Shown here in pieces: positions 1 to 10,300 of a stretch of 64,000 nucleotides of DNA. Every line of letters starts with the position of its first letter. The first letter of the stretch is position 1. The notes beneath the pieces were generated by a model that saw only the letters and a list, made by a program, of their open reading frames with translations, had not been told where the DNA came from and ran no database searches. The stretch lies in the NCBI GenBank assembly GCA_018806915.1, contig JAGKQI010000075.1, positions 62,001 to 126,000 on the forward strand, read 5' to 3'. Origin of the DNA: Phytophthora colocasiae. Lineage: Eukaryota > Oomycota > Peronosporomycetes > Peronosporales > Peronosporaceae. The position numbers were made by a program, and so were the translations under genes.

Positions 1-230
1 GGTAGAAAGTAACGGATTTCTACCAATCACTGAGCAGAGTTTCTGCCAACCACACGTTGGCAGACCCTTTAGAAATAGATAACAAACAGTTTTAGGAGGT
101 CCATAATTGGCTTATGCCAAATTCAATAACAGTTCTCATTTTACGGTATTTTGCAGTTTAATTTAGTTATATTTGATTTAATTATACTTATTTAAATAAG
201 TATACTTAAATTAAGTCTATTCTAATGGCA
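1..230. other. AT-rich segment with hairpins, no gene
   Basis: No coding signal is visible. Two 8-bp stem-loops lie at 1-8/17-24 (GGTAGAAA/TTTCTACC) and 43-50/56-63 (CTGCCAAC/GTTGGCAG). A perfect 22-bp AT-rich palindrome occupies 183-204. These may be the edge of a mobile element cut by the window start, but no family can be assigned. Confidence 0.5.
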
Positions 231-894
231 CGCTTCCTCATACACGTAAGCGCACGTGTACGCCATCTAATAGGTCTAGGTACAGTAGACCCATTACATA
301 CGTACTTCAGGGCACGTTCTCCATCCAGCGAATCAGCCCTCCCAGACTCATCAGACGGTGTCTTCAGAGAATCTTCGGACTTCATCGGCGTGTCTTCGGA
401 CATTGGAGTGTCTTCGGACTTTGGAGTCTTAGAGACACGTTCATCAACCAGTCCGGGTTCCGTTTACACTTCTCCCACTGACTTCCCAGAAGTCGTCGAC
501 TCAGAACACAAGTCAATGACCTCCGGGGACTCAACCACGTCGGCGCCTCCCTCAGAGGCCTCATCACCACCCTCACGGGCAGTGGCCACCTCGTCACCAG
601 AAGCTTCGGCTTCTAACGGACCTTCCTCAGAACCTTGTTCGCCAGACACATCGGGTGTCTCTTGGGCTTCGGCAGCAGGCTGGTCCTCGACCGCCGATTC
701 CGGGACGTTCACCCCTCTTCGACTGCTTGCTTTTCACGTGCAGCCTTCCTCCTCTCGCGTGCCGCCTTCTGAACAGCATCCAAGTCTGGTTGTTCGTCAG
801 GCGGAAGACTTTGAAGACGCTTCGACTGACGTGTCGCCACACTGCGACCACCGCGTCCCCGACGTCCTCCTCTCGTAGTTCCATGTGAAGCCAT
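231..894 (-). pseudogene. Gypsy gag N-terminal remnant
   Basis: On the minus strand an ATG at 894 opens a frame beginning MASHGTTRGGRRGRGGR. It continues as a basic, then very acidic Glu/Ala/Ser-rich protein typical of the disordered N-terminus of oomycete Gypsy gag. The frame stops at 709 and continues one register over (464-712), so it carries at least one frameshift, and it decays to nothing recognisable by about 230. Its position just downstream of a PBS-like site (966-984) and an LTR-like segment supports gag of a minus-strand retroelement. The Ser-rich plus-strand frame across 225-878 is its shadow. Confidence 0.5.
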
Positions 895-965
895 ATTGAA
901 TATAGACGCTTGACAGGAAACCCTCTTCTCAAACTCTCTTAGATCCGGTGATATCACGATACCAA

Positions 966-984
966 GATCCGTGCACGCGCACCA
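966..984 (-). other. primer-binding site of minus-strand Gypsy remnant
   Basis: Read on the minus strand these 19 bases start TGGTGCGCGTG and differ at one position from the PBS that follows the Gypsy-1 5' LTR (4087 onward). They lie 2 bp from the LTR-like segment at 987-1775, which is the expected geometry. The same priming tRNA is therefore inferred. Confidence 0.55.
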
Positions 985-986
985 GT

Positions 987-1775
987 TGTCGCGAAGTCGG
1001 TGCAACTTTTACCGCGGTGCAGGGGCGTACAGTGAACCTGGAAGTGCGACTACTGATGTAATACCAGAGTCGCACAGCAAGGTGGGCGTGTGTTACCTTG
1101 TGCTGTCCTCGTAGGTTCGTTGTCTTGGTAATGAGACCCTCGCCGGGGTCGTGAGAGAGTAGATGAGAGTGAGGGTTCCTTGCGTAGACCGTCGGATGTC
1201 CTTCTGGTCCTCACAGGAGCGCTTGAAAGTCGAACGTTTTCCGGTGAACACTTGTGTACGCCGGAGATTTCTGAAAGCAGAAGAGAGATTAATACAAGGG
1301 GAAGTCCTGTCACTAGACTTCCGAGATAACCGCAATATAGAGTTCTGATATACAAATATGTAGCTGCTCTTATTCTTTCCTGGCCCTTGAGCAGTGGGCT
1401 AGTACTCCAGGTCAACTAGGGAAATATTCACCAGACACCTGGTCTGTCTGGTATTCCCGTAACTTTCGCGCACCACCCTCTAATATATAGAGGGAAAATA
1501 AACCAATGCTATCTCTTATATATAACAGTCTACCGAGCGTCCTGAGAGCGACTGTCTAGCTCCCAGAACCTGTCCAAACGTACAATATGAAATGGGCTAC
1601 CGCTAGAGACAAGACAAACGCAACTAGTAAATGGAATAGGTGGGTCCTCTCAGGTCTCTTCGTTACGCTGATCTCCACCTAAAGGGGCTTGATAGGTGAG
1701 AGATCACACAACTCAAAGCTTTGTTGTGGCCTAATACTTACAGGAAGCAGCAGGCAGATAGACTTGTTTGTGACA
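987..1775 (-). repeat. putative LTR of the minus-strand Gypsy remnant
   Basis: The segment has TG...CA ends on the minus strand (start TGTCACAAAC at 1775, end TTCGCGACA at 987) and abuts a PBS-like site. TATA-like sequences on the minus strand near 1480-1530 fit a promoter. The second LTR would lie outside the window, so the borders are not confirmed by a duplicate copy or a TSD. Confidence 0.45.
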
Positions 1776-1964
1776 AGGTAAATTGAACTCTGTTATCTAT
1801 CTCGTATCTCTCTGTCTTCTATCTTCCATATTCTTCAGGTAAACTTGGTCTCAGTATAACTCAGGAATCTTCTCTTGGGCTTAGTATGGTAGTCGATGCT
1901 GCAGATCTTGTCGAGTCGACACTTAATGATGCCATTACAGGGATGAGTGGGTTGCGTGTCACTT
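1776..1964. other. unassigned spacer
   Basis: I see no open frame, terminal repeat or recognisable motif in this stretch between the LTR-like segment and the copy A repeat. Confidence 0.5.
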
Positions 1965-2335
1965 GATTGCGTGAGGTCGTGTTGGGTACATTTGGTTTTA
2001 GTATGGGGTGGACTTAAGAGTGTCAGAGGAGGTTGGTATCCTGTTCATCAGGGTCTGGAATCATGTGCATCGGAGACATGTTCATCGGAACCATGTACTC
2101 CGGAATCATGTACATCAGAGTCGTAATACCAAAGTCGTAACACTGGGGCCTGATCATCGGAGTCTTGTACGTCGGAGTCTGTTCATCGGAAACTGGTAAT
2201 GTCTGGAATATTGCTTGTAAGAAACGGCCACTCAGACTTGTGTTACCAGAGTCATGTCCATCAGACTCATGTACGTCGGACTCATGTTCGTCAGACCTCA
2301 TGGTGTGATATCAGAGTTTTCGTGTATGATACCAG
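1965..2335 (+). repeat. copia-LTR-like repeat copy A, left half
   Basis: This half matches 25467-25851 closely by eye. It contains TGTTGGGTAC, typical of a copia LTR start, then a degenerate ~17-bp tandem repeat built on CATGTNCRTCRGA. Near 2305 a TATCAGAG tract resembles an initiator-Met PBS (TGGTATCAGAG in copy B). The repeat is cut at CCAG (2332-2335) by the Gypsy-1 insertion and resumes at 16425. Read: the end of an old copia LTR plus leader. Confidence 0.7.
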
Positions 2336-4085
2336 TGTGGTGAAGCGCGAATAAGAAATCCGAGAAAAGGCAACGTCAGGCCCAGAGAGAGTCGGATCAA
2401 GCGACAGGGGCCTCTGGCGAAGCAAGATGTCAGTTGATGACCCCAGATTGCGCGAACGATGGCTGACGAATGGATCCAGATCGATGTTCGTCTGGATCTC
2501 GCCAGCGATGAATGGATGGCGTCTTGGTCGAGTGAGACTAAGTGATTGGAGAACCCGCCGTGCGGTCCCGCGTGGCGGCTCAGGGTCGGAGGAGAAAAGG
2601 GCGCCTTGCCTGAGATCGCATGAGAAGGAGATCAAGGCGGCAGAGGGTCGGGATCGGTGTGATTTATGGTGGGCCGGTGACAACATAACCGTGAGATGCT
2701 GCCGAGGGGACCTGATGGCAGTGTTAGTCGCATGGGGAGTGGTGATCAAGTCTGGGAAGCTCAAGATGCAGCGGGCTGCGTAGGTGTGCACAGCACAGAG
2801 GAAGTTGGGTTGACTCGTAGAGTCCTGCTTGCAAGGCACTAGCCTTCGGTTCTATACAAGAACCAAGTAGTCCACTAAATACGGGACTCTCACAATCAGT
2901 GTCCCTATAATAAAGGAACTAACACTAATTATGTAAAATGCAAACTGATTTTTATTTATTTTATTGCCCTAATCCTGAATGTAACGGATTTAGTATCTAA
3001 CATACTAAATCCTAATCAAATGTAATGTGTGGCTCTGAGCTAACAGCCAGCAACTGGCTACATATGTGACGTGTGAGAAACACTATGTGTTGTACACGGA
3101 TCTGTGACTTGTGACCTGGATGGTGTATACCACACCTATTGTAGCCAAGGCGCGCAGCGCCGTGTAACCCCGTTACACAAGACCTGGAATGTCGACGACG
3201 CAGGCACGCGAGATCAAGTATGAAGGCTGCTGATCGGGATCATTGTTCAAGACGGTGGACCAAGATCGATGACCGAGATGGTTGGTCGAGATCGGCTGAT
3301 CGCCAGATCGGCTGATCGCCAGATCGGCAGATCGAGATCGCGATCAGGGGTTAGGTGAGATCAAGATCGAAGATCGGAAGGGCAGCTGTGTAGCCGGATG
3401 TCAGGTAATCGTAAGATAGCAGATGAGGATGGGGCTAGTAGACATAGGAATAACCATAAACAGAATCGAATTTGCTCTGGACCTCACAAGTGCCTTCATC
3501 CAAGACTGGGACCGGGAATTACATTGGCCCACCAGTATCAAGAAGGTAAGGAGAAGAGATCTAGCATAGAGGTTAATTCTGGATAATACATTGGCCAGTT
3601 TTACCCTATCTAGTGATCTATCCTTTACGTGCGAACTACGGATCGGAAGGAATTGGCTGCTTGGCCTGACGATCTCGTCGACTCTCAACCTATCAAGACC
3701 CCCGCTATAGGAAGCGGCAAGCATCGTAAAAGAAGGGATCAGATCCCCAACATTGGACCTTTGGAAGACCTGGATCAAAGACCAGGCGACCGGATCAGGG
3801 CTCGAGAACTCGCCTACGACCCGGATCAACCCCTCCGAGGTAGAGTGAAGTATTCCCACGCTATCTCATCACCCCTGCGTCACCCAAGACATTCTTCTCG
3901 TCCCAAGACATCTTCAGAAGTTACCTGGAAGAGCGTAACCCGCCTACCGACGGGTACACAAGGTGAACACTACACGCAACAAGATCACGGATCATCGGGG
4001 GACCCCCTCCGTTAGTCGGTGTCTGGGCGCAAGTGGCGATCGCGATCGGCCTCAACCAGATTTTGGCCAGATCCGCTCCACCACA
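2336..4085 (+). repeat. Gypsy-1 5' LTR (interrupted)
   Basis: Starts TGTGGTGAAGCG and ends CACCACA directly before the PBS. It is interrupted by a solo LTR (2767-3177); without that and its duplicated CAAGA it is 1334 bp, the same length as the 3' LTR. It contains GATC-rich tandem sequence around 3290-3370. Short ORFs inside it (for example 2427-2783) recur in the 3' LTR and show no known domain. Confidence 0.92.
2767..3177 (-). mobile_element. solo LTR of Gypsy-2 family
   Basis: A 411-bp insertion that is the reverse complement of the Gypsy-2 LTRs (42969-43380 and 50332-50733). Its ends are TGCAGC...TTACA. It is flanked by a perfect 5-bp TSD CAAGA (2762-2766, 3178-3182) that is single-copy in the matching place of the Gypsy-1 3' LTR. 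It is the product of LTR-LTR recombination of an element that landed in Gypsy-1. Confidence 0.95.
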
Positions 4086-6408
4086 ATGGTGCGCGTGCCC
4101 GGATTCGAACCGAGGATATCACCGTGAGTCCCAAGAAGATGTCAAGATTAAGGAAGAACAAGGGGAAGAAGTGCCTACGAATGTTGGATCGACGGAGGCA
4201 CCACTGAAAACGGAAAGATCCACAGATCAGCAGAGTTCTGGGAGGATCTCTACTGACAGGCACGAGGCAGACCTGGATCGCAATCCAGATCTTGAAGAAA
4301 AACCTCGAATTCCTCCCAAGGCCCCTTCGAGGGCCACCGCGGATCTCGATGAAAATCGAGATCCGCACACGAGCGATAAGGAATCAGCAAAGCTGAAACC
4401 TAATCTGCTCACCAAGTCCACTGTTGCCTCAAGATCGACCAATAAAAAGAAGATCAAGAGCACCCGGACGAAATTGAAAGCTCCAGACTCAGAGCCAGAA
4501 GATATGATCAGCCCAGGATCGACGATTACCAAGGACGCGATCGAGCAGGCCTATTACAGAAAGATGCTAAGCGAGACCTTGCTTAACGATCCCGTTCTTA
4601 CGATCATACAAGTCCGCCAGATCGGTAACCTCACCGGCCCAGTGTCGAAACCCCGGATTAGCTCGGACCGCCTGAACGCGGTGAAGATTCTACTTGATCT
4701 ACTCCGAGAAGCTGGTTTAGTAGCTGGAGAGTTCGACCCAAACTCCCTTTTTGACCTGGAACTGGAAGCGATTCAATCTGCGACCCATGATCTATTCGAT
4801 TCCCTCAAGACCTTGGTCGGCGAACGCCCACTGACGCCCGATCCAGGCTATCAGACTGGATCGTCATGCTACGCGTCAGCGACCTCGGAACCAGATTCCG
4901 ACAGCCCGAGAAGGCTGCAACGCATGTCGCTGGGCCCCTCCGGTGCCAGATTCCTGAAATCGCGTATGAAGAAACAAGATACACGATCGGTGGCCACGAA
5001 ACTGGAGGCTAAGACACCTGATCAGCAAGAAAATCGCCGGACCCGGACAGACCAGACCGCGCCAACGACTAATTCCACTGGATCGAGCAACAAGTTGGAC
5101 GACTACTTTCAAATGGCGATGGATCGTTTCTTAAAAGAACGGAATCTCGCGACACCCCGATCGCCGATCAAAGGGGAGTTGGATGTTGAAATGGAGTCCG
5201 TTACGGCCTCGGATCCGGATGCATGGGAATACGATCCGGACGATATGGGCATACCAAGTTCCGGTGGACAGATGTCGAGCCGAGCAGCGATCGCATCCGC
5301 GGCGATCGGTCAAGGAGGATCGTCGATGATCCAGCGGGTCCGGATCTCAGCGATCTCGGATCTGAAAGATTTTGCGGGTAAAGATCTGGACGAAGATCGC
5401 GCTCGGGCCTGGATCAGTAAGGTCAAGTCAGCGTTCCAGCGTGATCAGGCTACGGAAGAAGAAAAATGCCTCACGTTTGCAGATCTGATGGTGGGACCGG
5501 CAAAGAACTGGTACAGGCAGCTCAGTCGAACGACGAAAACCAAGTGGGCGGATCTGCTGGACAGTTTCCAGACCCAGTATTGTGGGTTGGGTATGTCGGT
5601 CGCGTGGCAATACTATCACGCTCGCAAGCGATCGGAAGAAACTCCCCTTGATTACCTCTACCGGCTCAACGTGGCGGCTTTACGTGCTAGACTGAAGATC
5701 AAGGATGGGAGCCCTAAGGCCCGCCGGGAACATGTAGACCACTACATCGAGACATTGGGAGATCCGGAGTTAGCTGATCGGCTGACCCTACTCCGACTGA
5801 GCGACGTCGATGAACTGGAGGAGGTACTTCGTGCCCGGGAACGGGCGAAAAGCAGACAACGTAAATCTGCGTTCGGATCGAAGTACAGACAAAAGGCACC
5901 GGCCAGTGCCCCGGCGGCACCCACCCGAGCGGTGGTACGGGCGATCCAAACCCAAGATCCGAGCTCGGAATCAGAGGAAGTATCCGGATCGGACGGATCC
6001 GATTCTGAAGGCGATCTCCGGAGGATATATCTTGCCGCGTCGGAAGACAAGCAGATCGGTACTGGGGGCGCTCCCCACCAACAGTATCAGTCGCGATCGC
6101 ACACGAACACGCAAGATCGAGGCCGGATCACGGATCGCAGGGGATCAGACCACGATCGAGGTCGCTGTTCGCATTGTGGATCGCGTAAGCACACGGATCT
6201 GGACTGCTGGAGACGTCTAACCTGTGACAAGTGCGGAAAGAGGGGCCACCCAACGGATCGCTGTCTATATACATGCCGTGGTTGTGGGGAAATCCATGAA
6301 GCTGGAGAATGCCCCATGGAAGAATTCTACAACCAGATCCGTAAGTGGTACGATCCGACCCGACATGGCGGATTGTTCCCCGAGAAGGTGGAAAAGATGT
6401 TAAACTAG
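4033..6408 (+). CDS. gag: Gypsy-1 Gag polyprotein
   Basis: An open frame running in from the LTR. It has an acidic/basic disordered N-terminal half, a retrotransposon-gag capsid-like region near residues 440-590 (including VGPAKNWYRQLS), and a cysteine cluster at ~710-760 with CX2C/zinc-knuckle spacing (CSHCGSRKHTDLDC, CDKCGKRGH). Gag packages element RNA in cytoplasmic particles. The initiation codon is uncertain: in the sister copy gag starts at the ATG in the PBS (53955), but here the equivalent ATG (4086) opens only 13 codons before TGA because the PBS tract differs by 5 nt. The frame ends at TAG 6406-6408, directly after a GTTAAAC heptamer; the sister copy has TTG there and reads 20-odd codons further. 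Confidence 0.88.
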   Translation: MAIAIGLNQILARSAPPQWCACPDSNRGYHRESQEDVKIKEEQGEEVPTNVGSTEAPLKTERSTDQQSSGRISTDRHEADLDRNPDLEEKPRIPPKAPSRATADLDENRDPHTSDKESAKLKPNLLTKSTVASRSTNKKKIKSTRTKLKAPDSEPEDMISPGSTITKDAIEQAYYRKMLSETLLNDPVLTIIQVRQIGNLTGPVSKPRISSDRLNAVKILLDLLREAGLVAGEFDPNSLFDLELEAIQSATHDLFDSLKTLVGERPLTPDPGYQTGSSCYASATSEPDSDSPRRLQRMSLGPSGARFLKSRMKKQDTRSVATKLEAKTPDQQENRRTRTDQTAPTTNSTGSSNKLDDYFQMAMDRFLKERNLATPRSPIKGELDVEMESVTASDPDAWEYDPDDMGIPSSGGQMSSRAAIASAAIGQGGSSMIQRVRISAISDLKDFAGKDLDEDRARAWISKVKSAFQRDQATEEEKCLTFADLMVGPAKNWYRQLSRTTKTKWADLLDSFQTQYCGLGMSVAWQYYHARKRSEETPLDYLYRLNVAALRARLKIKDGSPKARREHVDHYIETLGDPELADRLTLLRLSDVDELEEVLRARERAKSRQRKSAFGSKYRQKAPASAPAAPTRAVVRAIQTQDPSSESEEVSGSDGSDSEGDLRRIYLAASEDKQIGTGGAPHQQYQSRSHTNTQDRGRITDRRGSDHDRGRCSHCGSRKHTDLDCWRRLTCDKCGKRGHPTDRCLYTCRGCGEIHEAGECPMEEFYNQIRKWYDPTRHGGLFPEKVEKMLN
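4087..4114 (+). other. extended PBS matching a full tRNA T-arm and acceptor
   Basis: Immediately after the 5' LTR. The complement reads as a tRNA 3' end: CCA, discriminator A, 7-nt acceptor strand, and a complete T-arm with loop TTCGAAT and 5-bp stems that pair (one G:U). It includes the antisense of the B-box GGTTCGAATCC. The related element at 53955 matches only the first ~19 nt. The isoacceptor is not identified. Confidence 0.8.
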
Positions 6409-6432
6409 GACGCCCGCCGGTTTGGAAACCGG
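6399..6432 (+). promoter_or_regulatory. candidate -1 ribosomal frameshift signal, gag to pol
   Basis: The heptamer GTTAAAC (6399-6405) is in register as G|TTA|AAC in the gag frame and is followed by TAG. About 11 nt downstream is a perfect inverted repeat CCGGTTT..AAACCGG (6417-6432). A -1 slip reads CTA GGA CGC and enters the protease/pol frame exactly (LGRPPVWKP). The heptamer and hairpin are both kept in the second copy at 61325-61358. The function is inferred from layout. Confidence 0.6.
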
Positions 6433-7384
6433 TACGAGCCGAGCGTTCTGAGTACTGCATCTATGCATATGTGAACAAGAAATCGAGAGATCAAGATAGG
6501 GAGAATTCGGATCTGGGCGGTAATACATGTAAGTTGCATTCGTATACTGCTAAGATCGCGAGTCTTCCCCGGATCGATGAGTTCTCGCGGTCTGGTGCGT
6601 AGGTGGCTTTGGATCTCAAGGAAGGAGAATCCAGGGGGTATTGGAAATACCACGCACCAGGAAAATGGTTCCGCCAAGCCAAGATCTCAGGCAAGATCAA
6701 TCATGAAAGAGCGATCTTGCTCCTGGACACTGGCACCGAGGTATCCATCTTGGATACCGCCTTTGCTCGTAAGATTGGGTGCCACTTTGACACTAGTCAG
6801 AGACAGGAGTGTGTTGGGATCGGTGATAATGTGTACACCACCGAAGGAAGAACGAGGATCAAGGTCACGCTTGCGGGATACTTGGTCTACTTTTTCGATA
6901 TTTGGATCGGGGATCTATCCGGGCAAGATGCGATCCTGGGTATGGACTTCATGATTCCGGCTGGGGTCCGGATGGATCTCGCGAAGGGATCGATGTGCTT
7001 ACCTAATGAAGTGGGGATCCCACTTAGTGGTCGCAAGAGATTATACGGGGAGAAGGTAAGATCGGTAAAATTGGAGGAAGATCTACATATCCCAGTTGGG
7101 GGATCTGAAGAGATCGCATCGAGAGTGAAATTATCGGCGACAGAGAAATTGTGGGTGACCAGAGGCGACCAATGGGTACCTACAGTGGTGAATGGACCCG
7201 GCCGAAATCGGTACTTAGTGATCACGAATTTGAGCGAGAAGATTTTACGACTGGATCACAGATTACATGTTGGAATGGTACTTGATCAGGAAAAAGTGCC
7301 TCGATTCCCCGGGTTTGTGTCGATCGGATCCCGACGTTACATGGAGTGGCAGAATCTAGCTCTAGAAGCGACTGTGGACGCAGA
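6405..7384 (+). pseudogene. Gypsy-1 aspartic protease segment of pol
   Basis: The -1 frame relative to gag. The retropepsin active site is LLLDTGTEVSILD near 6715-6755, and the flap/hydrophobic region includes GQDAILGMDFMI. The frame is broken by TAG at 6600-6602, where the second copy has GAG. It is separated from RT by a single-base deletion near 7382 (GCAGACC here, GCAAGACC at ~62310). In the ancestor protease and RT were therefore one ORF. The protease would process Gag and Pol in particles. Confidence 0.8.
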
Positions 7385-10300
7385 CCAGAACCTCAGGAAT
7401 CCGGGGAGATCCCCTTACCGTCGGTCGAACGGCCGACCTACGTTACGCCGCGATCCATACTCCGCCGAGGTGGGGCAACCAGGACCGACCCTGATCCTGC
7501 ACCAATATCGACACTGGAACCGCGATCACCAACCGATACAGCCGAAGTCAAGGTCGCATTCATCGATCCCCAACCGGATCCCATGGATACCCCACCGATC
7601 ACGATCAGTTCCGACAAGACCCCGAGTGGCGAAGCTGGGGGCGGTGAGACTGAGACGAATGAGAGCTTGCCAGACCAGGCCCCAGATCGGACAGATCGGA
7701 CATGCGAAGAAGAGATCAAGAAAAAAACAGAAAAACCAGATTTTCAAATCGAGATCAAACATGAATCCGACGCCGATGCCGTCCCCAGGGTTAAAGACAC
7801 CCCGATCTTGACAGCCAAGGACGATAGGCTGCGTGATCAATCAACGGATGAACCGGATCCGACATCTCCTGAAGGGATCGAGAACGCTGATCAGACCCAC
7901 TTACACGAAAGTGGCGATTTTTCGACCGAAGATCTAGCCGATAATCTCGCAGTAGTACCAGAGATCCAGATCTCCACCACCGAAGAAGTCAGGATTGAAG
8001 ATCTGCAAGTAGGGAATCCGGGATCGGCTACCCCGGAGGAGATCGAGAAACTTCGACAGATTATTTGGAAGAAGCGACATCTCCTGATCGGAAAGGGAAA
8101 CGCACTTCCTCCAGCGGCCAAGGGTGTTATATGCGATATCGACGTGGGTGATGCAAAGCCGATCGCACAACGAGTCCGAAAGGTGGCGCCACAGTTTCGC
8201 GAGAAAGTATCGGATCTTATCAAAGGACTCCTAGCTGCCAAGATCATTCGGCCATCGACATCGCCATGGGCATCTCCGATCGTGGTGATCATCAAGAAGA
8301 ACGGTGTAGACATCCGACTATGTATCGATTATCGGCTGGTGAACGGTCTCACAAGGCTGATGATCTACCCGATGCCTCTGATCAATGACCTGTTAGAAGA
8401 TCTTGACAAGGTTCTGTGGTATTGTTCATTAGACATGGCGAGTGGATTTTGGGTCGTATCAATGACCGATCGAGCTCGCGCGATCTCGGCTTTCATCACT
8501 CCATTTGGCCTTTTCGAGTGGAATCGCATGCCGTTCGGGCTGAAGAACGCTCCTCAGATCTATCAACGCCTTGTGGACAATGCCCTATATGGATTTCTGA
8601 AGATCTCCCAGTCCGGAGATGTGGAAGGCTCTGCGGATGTGTTCGAATCAGGGATCCCGGAAGATCCCGGTCGCCCGTCGGTGCTAGGTCGGAGATCATA
8701 CATCGACGATATCTTGATCACGGCTGGATCATGGGATCAAATGTGCGATCGGGTGGAAGGCCTATTGGAGGCCTGTGATAAGTGGAATCTCTCGATCAGT
8801 GTGACAAAGAGCTTCTGGGGCATGGATAAGGTGGAATATCTCGGACACAAAGTGTCGATCGATGGATTGGAAGCAAACCCGAAAGACCTGAAGTCTCTGA
8901 CGGATCTACCATTCCCTGGATCACTCCGATCCATGCAATCGTTCCTTGGAAGTTTGAATTACTATAGTCGGTTCATCGAGGATTATGCGATCTATGCATT
9001 GGTCCTATATGAACTACGTGAGGTGGAGTTCGCAGAACTGAAGAAGCGACCAGATCTACGAAAGATCATGGATAGCATGGACCTGATCACTCAAGATCCC
9101 GTCGCGCTTAAGTCGGATCGGGATAGATCACTAGATATCCCGACTCAAAGGAGCGATAGTACAACGGATCCTGACTTGGGGGCGATGTCTTCACCCTGTT
9201 CAAGCGAGATCGGAGCCAACCTGGGCCTAAAGACTGGTGACGAGAGGTGGGGTAGGGCATACAGGGCATTTACAGCCTTGAAGACCAAGATCGCGTCGAC
9301 CCCGATCCTTCGCCACTTCGACACGACGAAGTTACCCGTGGTGATCGTGTACGCTAGTGACTGGGCGATTTCCGCCGCACTAATGCAGGAACACGACCAG
9401 ATCTACCACCCGGTCGCGTTTGCCAGCCGAACCTTGAAGACCAACGAGCTGAATTATAATGTTGCCGAAAAGGAGGTGTTAGCTCTACTTCGGATCTTGG
9501 ATCTATACTACACCTTGTTGGTGGGACGTCGGATCAAGGTCCTAACCCGACACTCGACGCTTGCCTGGCTGTTCAAGTCTGCCGGCCTCCAAGGACGTCT
9601 GGGACAATGGTCTGCTCTTCTGTCCCCGTGGACACTCGAGATCACGAAGTGTACGAAGGGGGAGGATGAAATACTGGGGGCGATCGCAGCTAACATAACG
9701 CCCCGATCGGAGATCGACGAAGCTCTGATCGCGATCGCGCCGCGAAAGGAGCCAAAACGTCGGATCCAGATGCCGATCCCCACTGTAGACCCAGATGAGG
9801 AGTTGTGGGTTATAAGTTTCGACGGATCGGCACGCGTGAAACGAGGAGGAGGTGCTTTCAGCGCGATCATGTGGAGTTTACCAGAGTGGAAGGTGATCAA
9901 GGCTAGATCGGATTATGCTGAAAGCCTCACTGTCAATGAAGCGGAATACCGTGGACTCTTGCTAGGTCTTGGCATGATCGCACAGTTAGAACGCCGCCGT
10001 TTGGTCGTTTGTGGCGATTCGAATCTGGTGATCCGACAAGTCCGGGGCGAGATCGACTGCAAGGCGCCAGGATTGACGCTACTGAAACAGAAGGTGCTAG
10101 ATCACTTGCGGAATTGGGGAGATCACGAGCTGGTCCATGTGAAGAGAGACTGGAATGGGAGCGCAGATAGCTTGGCGAGTGCCGCGCTGCAGCGAGGAAG
10201 CGGGATCGAAGTCCACGATGAGACAGATCGATGTGATCTGATCACCCTGAATCGGCTTAATGAGGTGTTGATCCCTCGAGTTGAAGATCGATCTGTGCAA

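Noticed and set aside
225..878. Plus-strand 217-aa Ser/Thr-rich ORF
   Set aside because: It is the complement of the minus-strand gag-like sequence and has low-complexity composition; the PBS and LTR context favours the minus strand.
2427..2783. ORFs of 118-126 aa inside the Gypsy-1 LTRs
   Set aside because: They recur only because the LTRs are near-identical, have no domain, and overlap other open frames.
4087..4114. tRNA gene
   Set aside because: Only the T-arm and acceptor 3' half are present, in antisense, and include the CCA that nuclear tRNA genes do not encode; it is a primer-binding site.
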